A stretch of DNA of 16,827 nucleotides from Verrucomicrobia subdivision 3 bacterium UBA7542 (GTDB lineage Bacteria > Verrucomicrobiota > Verrucomicrobiia > Limisphaerales > UBA11358): positions 1 to 16,827 of the forward strand of contig DLMG01000033.1 in assembly GCA_002479245.1 (NCBI GenBank), in the 5' to 3' direction. This document shows, one piece after another, positions 12,880 to 16,827 of the stretch; within the stretch, counting starts at the first letter, position 1, and every line of letters begins with the position of its first letter. The translations under genes and the position numbers were made by a program. The notes under the pieces are model-generated. The model did no database searches and was not told the origin of the DNA. It saw only the letters and a list, made by a program, of their open reading frames with translations.

Positions 12880-13758
12880 TTACGAATAAAATTCCTTCAC
12901 CCTCATGATGGTGTCAAAGCCATCCAGTTCCAGCACATCCTTCAAGCATTGCATGGCCGGATGGTCCTCCGGCAAGAGCGAATAATTCCGCTTCACCGAG
13001 CCAATGATGGTGTTAAATCCCATCGGCACGGCCAGGGTCAGAAAAGCGCTCTCCAGCGGCCCTTTTACCGGCGAACCATCCGCCCGTTTCGACGGCAGCA
13101 TCACGGTAAAATTGCTCAGCCCCACGGACATGTTTACACCTTTGAGATCGGCATCCTGATGAATCAGTTTGATCGCATTGATCAATCGCTTGAAATCGCC
13201 TTCCGCATCGCTTCCAATCGGAATGATGCCCGGGTCGAGAATGATCTGATCGTTCGTTGCATTGTTGATGCGTTCCCGCGCGATATTGACCATGACCTTC
13301 GCGGTGGCATGCGTTTCCCCGGCGGTCTTGTTCATTTTCAAGACGCCATTTTGGTCCACTCCTTCGGTAATCAGCAGCACGGGAACAAAGGGCTGCTTTG
13401 CCTGGATGTCAAACATTTCCAATCGCGCCTGGGAAATTGAATTCAATATGGGCTTGCGTCCCCCGGCACGCCCTGGATCGTACGCTTCCAGCCCGGCGGC
13501 GGCGATTTCCGGGTCAGGAGTGTCAATCGAAAGGGGCAGCGAAATGTGTTGTTGGATTTTTCGCACAACGTCCGCCATAAATCCAGGGGAACGCAGGCCG
13601 ACATTCACGTCGATGTAGGCAGCACCGTTTTCCCCTTGGGATTTCGCCAGCTCGATGATGCCGGCCATGTCGTTTTTTTCGAATAACACATGGGTGGAAG
13701 GGACGGAATCATTTATTGATTCGCCGATGATCGTAAGGCCCGGGATGGTCATTGCCAT
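12880..13758 (-). CDS. Methyltetrahydrofolate:corrinoid protein methyltransferase (MT2)
   Basis: A 292-residue pterin-binding TIM-barrel enzyme of the DHPS/AcsE/MtgA type that moves a methyl group between a corrinoid protein and tetrahydrofolate. Family marks are TIIGESIN at the N-terminus, GAAYIDVNVG, LPLSIDTPDPEIAAAGLE, ILNSIS, ILDPGIIPIGSD and the late SVGLSNFT. This matches the folate-binding fold and not dihydropteroate synthase in detail. Start 13758 (MAMTIPG) or 13752 (MTIPG) are both possible; no SD is visible. It is divergent from the MetF-MetV gene across 239 bp and convergent with fhs. In this context it would be the link from the corrinoid protein at 10210 to the folate pool. Confidence 0.9.
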   Translation of the reverse strand: MAMTIPGLTIIGESINDSVPSTHVLFEKNDMAGIIELAKSQGENGAAYIDVNVGLRSPGFMADVVRKIQQHISLPLSIDTPDPEIAAAGLEAYDPGRAGGRKPILNSISQARLEMFDIQAKQPFVPVLLITEGVDQNGVLKMNKTAGETHATAKVMVNIARERINNATNDQIILDPGIIPIGSDAEGDFKRLINAIKLIHQDADLKGVNMSVGLSNFTVMLPSKRADGSPVKGPLESAFLTLAVPMGFNTIIGSVKRNYSLLPEDHPAMQCLKDVLELDGFDTIMRVKEFYS

Positions 13759-13997
13759 GAATGCTTGTTGCTGACAAATGGTTGGCAGGGACAAACAGAA
13801 AAACAATCAAATTCAATCTTGGACAGGCACTTTCCCGCACCGTCGATCCCCAAATCCAGAATCTGCGCGACTTCGCGCTTGATCCCGGCCCAGCGGATGA
13901 CATCATGGCCGTGATAATGTTGAAAACGTACCCGACCAAAAGGGGTTCTCTCTTGACCGTGCAGGCATTAAAATCAATTTCTCATCAGTGTAAATAG
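13759..13997. other. Divergent intergenic region of the C1 module
   Basis: These 239 bp separate the two divergently transcribed C1 genes and must hold both promoters. A TTGACC occurs about 40 bp before the MetF-MetV ATG with AT-rich sequence behind it, but no -10 fits well. A short GCGCG/CGCGC dyad lies mid-region. Neither gene has the start-proximal TANACT pattern seen to the left, nor a clear SD. Confidence 0.4.
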
Positions 13998-15581
13998 ATG
14001 CAAACATTGCAGGAAAAACTGTCCCAGACTTCCCAGTTTCTCGTCGGGACCGAAGTGGTTTCCGTGCGCGGTTCGATGGCTGAACAGAGCGCGGTAAAGG
14101 CAGGCGCTTTTGCCAAACAACTCGTCAAGTGTCCGGCCATTGATTGGATTTCGATTACCGACAACGCCGGCGGCAATCCGCAGTTGGCACCCCAGGCCTT
14201 GGGCAAACCCATCCTGGATGCCGGCAAGGAAGTCGTCATTCATCTCACCTGCAAGGACCTCAATCGCAACGGCCTGGAGAGTGAAGCCTGGCTCCTGAAC
14301 AGCGAAGGGTTTCACAGTATTCTGGCCATGACCGGTGATCATCCATCCTCGGGCATCGAAGGTCTTGCGAAGCCGGTGTTCGACATTGATTCCGTCGGCC
14401 TGATTTCGATGTTGAACAAAATGAACCAGGGTTTCGATCCGAAGGACGGCGATGGCAACAGCAAGGGGCAGCGGCTGGAAAAAACCCGGTTCTGCATCGG
14501 AGCCGTCACGACGAATTACAAACTGCGCGAGGGCGAAGTAATGCCGCAATACTTCAAACTTCGGAAGAAAATCGAGGCCGGCGCGCAGTTCATCATCAAC
14601 CAGATCGGCTTCGACTCCCGCAAGGACAGCGAACTGCGGCTTTACATGGATCAGCACGGGATGAAGCCTGTCCCGCTGATCGGCAATGTCTATCTGTTAA
14701 ACCCCCGGGTGGCCCAACTCTTTCACGAGGGCCGGATTCCCGGCATCGTCCTGACGCAACCGCTGCTGGACTTGTGCCTGAAGCACGGGCAGTCGGCCGA
14801 TGGCGGCCGGTCGTTCTTCTGCGAATTCGCCGCCAAGCGAATCGCCATCTATCGTGGTCTGGGCTATCGCGGCGTGTACCTGGCCGGCATGCACAATTTT
14901 GCCGTTATTGAAAGAATCCTGGAAATCGAACGCACGTTCGCTCCTGACGACTGGAAACAATTCGCGCGGGAAATCAGGTTCTCCCGGCCCGGCGAATATT
15001 TCCACTACGCCGAAAATCCGGCGACGGGACTGGCCGATGTCGCCGCCCCAAATCCGGGCGCCAAAATAAAATCAAAACACGTCGGCCCCGTTTATCATCT
15101 GTCCAAGTGGACCCATGACCTCATGTTCAGCCCGGGCCACGCGCTGACGAACTGTGGCGCGTATCTTTGCCGGCATTCGGCAGACCCCAGTCAAGGTCCC
15201 AAACCGATGCGGGTTTTGGAGCATCTCAGCAAGGCCGTCCTGTTCCAGTGCAAGGACTGCGGCGATTGTTCGCTCCCGGAAATCGCGTTTCTGTGTCCTG
15301 AATCCCAATGCGCGAAGAACCAGCGCAATGGTCCGTGCGGCGGCACGCGCGAAGGCCGCTGCGAAGTGGACCGCTATGGCGATTGCATCTGGCTGCGCGC
15401 CTACGAACGTCTGAAACACGAAGGCAGAGAACAAGACTTGTTGCAGCATGTGCTCGTAGTACAAAACCAGGGACTACGCGGCACGTCTTCCTGGGCCAAC
15501 TTCTGGCTCGGCCGCGATCACACGGCAAAAAAGGACCATCCCACCCCGCCCGCTGAAGCGGATTCCACCGCCAAACATTAA
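13998..15581 (+). CDS. metF: Fused MetF-MetV methylenetetrahydrofolate reductase
   Basis: A 527-residue two-part enzyme interconverting methyl-THF and methylene-THF. Residues about 1-310 are the FAD-binding MetF barrel (SVRGSMAEQSA, DWISITDNAGGNPQLAP, VVIHLTCKDLNRNGLESE, SILAMTGDHPSSG, FIINQIGFD, KPVPLIGNVYLL). Residues about 340-470 are the cysteine-rich MetV-type domain (PF12225-like): C418-xx-C421-xx-C424, C433, C438, C447, C455 and C463, with NGPCGGTREGRCEV. In acetogens MetV is usually a separate subunit that links MetF to its electron partner; here they are one chain. The cysteines probably bind a metal or Fe-S centre, so the electron donor/acceptor may not be plain NAD(P)H. The final ~45 residues look unstructured. 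The start has no visible SD. Confidence 0.92.
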   Translation: MQTLQEKLSQTSQFLVGTEVVSVRGSMAEQSAVKAGAFAKQLVKCPAIDWISITDNAGGNPQLAPQALGKPILDAGKEVVIHLTCKDLNRNGLESEAWLLNSEGFHSILAMTGDHPSSGIEGLAKPVFDIDSVGLISMLNKMNQGFDPKDGDGNSKGQRLEKTRFCIGAVTTNYKLREGEVMPQYFKLRKKIEAGAQFIINQIGFDSRKDSELRLYMDQHGMKPVPLIGNVYLLNPRVAQLFHEGRIPGIVLTQPLLDLCLKHGQSADGGRSFFCEFAAKRIAIYRGLGYRGVYLAGMHNFAVIERILEIERTFAPDDWKQFAREIRFSRPGEYFHYAENPATGLADVAAPNPGAKIKSKHVGPVYHLSKWTHDLMFSPGHALTNCGAYLCRHSADPSQGPKPMRVLEHLSKAVLFQCKDCGDCSLPEIAFLCPESQCAKNQRNGPCGGTREGRCEVDRYGDCIWLRAYERLKHEGREQDLLQHVLVVQNQGLRGTSSWANFWLGRDHTAKKDHPTPPAEADSTAKH

Positions 15582-15597
15582 AACCGAACCGCCCGAT

Positions 15598-15627
15598 CCG
15601 GCCTGACTTTCGCTGGAAAGTAGCCGG
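15598..15627. terminator. Hairpin between convergent MetF-MetV and RACo genes
   Basis: CCGGC (15598-15602) and GCCGG (15623-15627) enclose a perfect inner stem ACTTTC/GAAAGT (15606-15611, 15616-15621; loop GCTG), with a small internal bulge. It lies in the 94-bp convergent gap. Without a T-run, a transcript-end role is only suggested by position. Confidence 0.4.
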
Positions 15628-15675
15628 AAAGCATCGCACCGGTGACGCTGGAGACGGGGTGGTTCAAACACAGGC

Positions 15676-16827
15676 TCAAGCCGGGAAACGCATTTCCTCC
15701 GCGTAGGTGTCTTGAAAATCCTTGTCCTCATTGAGCGCCACGTGTTCGGTGCGGCGCGCGACGGCGTCCCAGCCGGCCGGGTCTTCGAACAACGCCCGTT
15801 TCGCCCCCAGCAGCGCGGTGTTGCCGGCGGGAACGACGCGATGAATGGGAACGCGCAGCAGACCAATCCGTTGGGCGCTGGTCCGGTTGACATAATTGCC
15901 GAACGCACCGGCCAGGTGAAGCTGGTGGATGTCATCGAGTGAAGCGCCGAATCGCGCTGCCAGCATCCGCAGTCCGGTGGCGATGGCCCCTTTGGCCATC
16001 TGCAATTCGCGCACGTCCGCCGCCGAAAGGGTCACGGCGCCGGCCAGCGGCATTCCGCGATCGGACGTCAGCCGGCCATCGGGCCGGATCCAGCCGAGTT
16101 CCAAGCCCGCCGCCACCGCGTCCACCAGTCCGCTGCCGCACAATCCGCGTGGCGCGCCACCGCCAATCACGCGGCACGCCACCGAGCCATTTTGCGCGCG
16201 TACCTCGCTGATGGCGCCCGTGGCCGCGCGCATGCCCATCGAGATGCGCGCCCCCTCGAACGCCGGCCCCGCCGCCGTGGAGGTGCACAACATCCGCTGG
16301 TGGTTGCCGACCACCACCTCGCCGTTGGTGCCGAGGTCCATCAGCGCCGTCAATTCGCGGCTTTCGTGCAAACCGGTGGCCACGATGCCGGCCAGAATGT
16401 CCGAACCAACAAAGCCGCCGATGCACGGCAGGAATTCCACCACCGTCTTCTCCGGCAGATTCCAACCCAACTCACGCGCCGAAAACCGGAACCGTCCCGG
16501 CTGTTGTGGCTCGAAGGGATGCCCGGCCAGCGGTGCGACGCTGATGCCGCAGAACAGGTGGTGCATGACGGTGTTGCCGACAATAATTATCTTATTCAAA
16601 TCATTACCGGCATCCGAACTTTTGTCCCACGTGGGACAAAGTTTTGCACGGCGCGAAACCAGTTGGCTTGCCATTCCGCCGAGCTGTTCGCGCACCTGCC
16701 GCTGCAAATCCGGCTGGCCGCCACATAATGCAAATTCGACGCGGCTCATGATGTCGCCGCCGTGACGGGCCTGCGCGTTCAACGCCGTGACCACCGACAG
16801 CACGCCGCCGGTCTTCAAATCGAGGAG
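15676..16827 (-). CDS. RACo-type corrinoid reductive activator, N-terminus beyond edge
   Basis: RACo proteins use ATP and a low-potential electron to return accidentally oxidised Co(II) corrinoid to active Co(I). The 383 residues present cover the ASKHA-fold ATPase part (DUF4445): KTGGVLSVVTALNAQARHGGDIMSRV at the open edge, VGNTVMHHLFCGI, LPCIGGFVGSDILAGIVATGL, LMDLGTNGEVVVGN, a CGSGLVDAVAAGLELGWI loop and GAFGNYVN. The frame stays open at 16827, so the N-terminal [2Fe-2S] ferredoxin-like domain should lie outside. A TTG near 16818 is not a credible start. Residues coded by 16621-16640 come from a perfect palindrome in a loop before VGNTVMHH. Its role fits the corrinoid protein at 10210. Confidence 0.9.
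   Translation of the reverse strand, partial: LLDLKTGGVLSVVTALNAQARHGGDIMSRVEFALCGGQPDLQRQVREQLGGMASQLVSRRAKLCPTWDKSSDAGNDLNKIIIVGNTVMHHLFCGISVAPLAGHPFEPQQPGRFRFSARELGWNLPEKTVVEFLPCIGGFVGSDILAGIVATGLHESRELTALMDLGTNGEVVVGNHQRMLCTSTAAGPAFEGARISMGMRAATGAISEVRAQNGSVACRVIGGGAPRGLCGSGLVDAVAAGLELGWIRPDGRLTSDRGMPLAGAVTLSAADVRELQMAKGAIATGLRMLAARFGASLDDIHQLHLAGAFGNYVNRTSAQRIGLLRVPIHRVVPAGNTALLGAKRALFEDPAGWDAVARRTEHVALNEDKDFQDTYAEEMRFPA
16621..16640. repeat. Perfect 20-bp palindrome within the RACo gene
   Basis: TTTGTCCCACGTGGGACAAA is its own reverse complement. On the coding strand it lies in KLCPTWDK, within a polar stretch just before the conserved VGNTVMHH motif. It could be an in-frame repeat insertion or a protein-binding site. 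Confidence 0.8.

Noticed and set aside
12859..13440. Plus-strand open frame of 193 codons
   Set aside because: Antisense to the corrinoid:folate methyltransferase with no recognisable domain.
15929..16765. Plus-strand open frame of 278 codons over the RACo gene
   Set aside because: Composition is Pro/Ala/Arg-rich shadow coding; the opposite strand encodes clear RACo motifs.
10210..16827. Complete Wood-Ljungdahl pathway
   Set aside because: No CODH/ACS, FolD or formate dehydrogenase gene is in the window; only the methyl-branch and corrinoid parts can be supported.

Overview
The window reads as a chromosomal fragment from a diderm (lipid A-making) bacterium, most likely of the Verrucomicrobiota (Pedosphaera/Limisphaerales-like). 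The phylum call is inference. It rests on the gene set (ThrH, PlsY-GpsA, a Gfo/Idh dehydrogenase beside LpxB, PhoH-YbeY-DUF502-RecO), fairly high GC, few strong Shine-Dalgarno sites and abundant 6-7 bp tandem repeats. A Planctomycete, Lentisphaera or related lineage is not excluded. No rRNA, tRNA, CRISPR array, transposase or prophage gene was seen, and no gene-free stretch exceeds 300 bases.

Left part (1-10195), housekeeping. A TPR protein cut by the window edge is followed by thrH, then the reverse-strand operon plsY-gpsA (ATGA overlap). Next come a Gfo/Idh/MocA oxidoreductase and lpxB (lipid A), a HIT-family protein, an orphan AF2212/MazE-like antitoxin with a remnant of its toxin, an intact antitoxin-toxin pair, phoH(ybeZ)-ybeY, a DUF502 membrane protein and recO. 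Short repeats crowd the gene borders. Some lie inside genes without breaking the frame: a double palindrome of exactly 18 codons in ybeY, a five-unit heptamer repeat in lpxB, and a palindrome supplying the end of phoH. Five genes share a promoter-like layout: a TTGA-type -35, a 17-bp spacer and a TANACT-like -10 only 5-7 nt before the start codon, which would give leaderless or nearly leaderless mRNAs.

Right part (10210-16827), a corrinoid/folate one-carbon module. It holds a small corrinoid protein, formate-tetrahydrofolate ligase (Fhs), a pterin-binding methyltransferase that links corrinoid and tetrahydrofolate, a fused MetF-MetV methylenetetrahydrofolate reductase, and a RACo-type corrinoid reactivator cut by the right edge. 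Together they would carry a methyl group from a methylated donor to the corrinoid and on to THF, oxidise it, and release formate with ATP gain, or run the reverse way. No substrate-specific first methyltransferase and no CO dehydrogenase/acetyl-CoA synthase gene is in the window, so the methyl donor is unknown. The best candidate location for the missing enzyme is just beyond the right edge.
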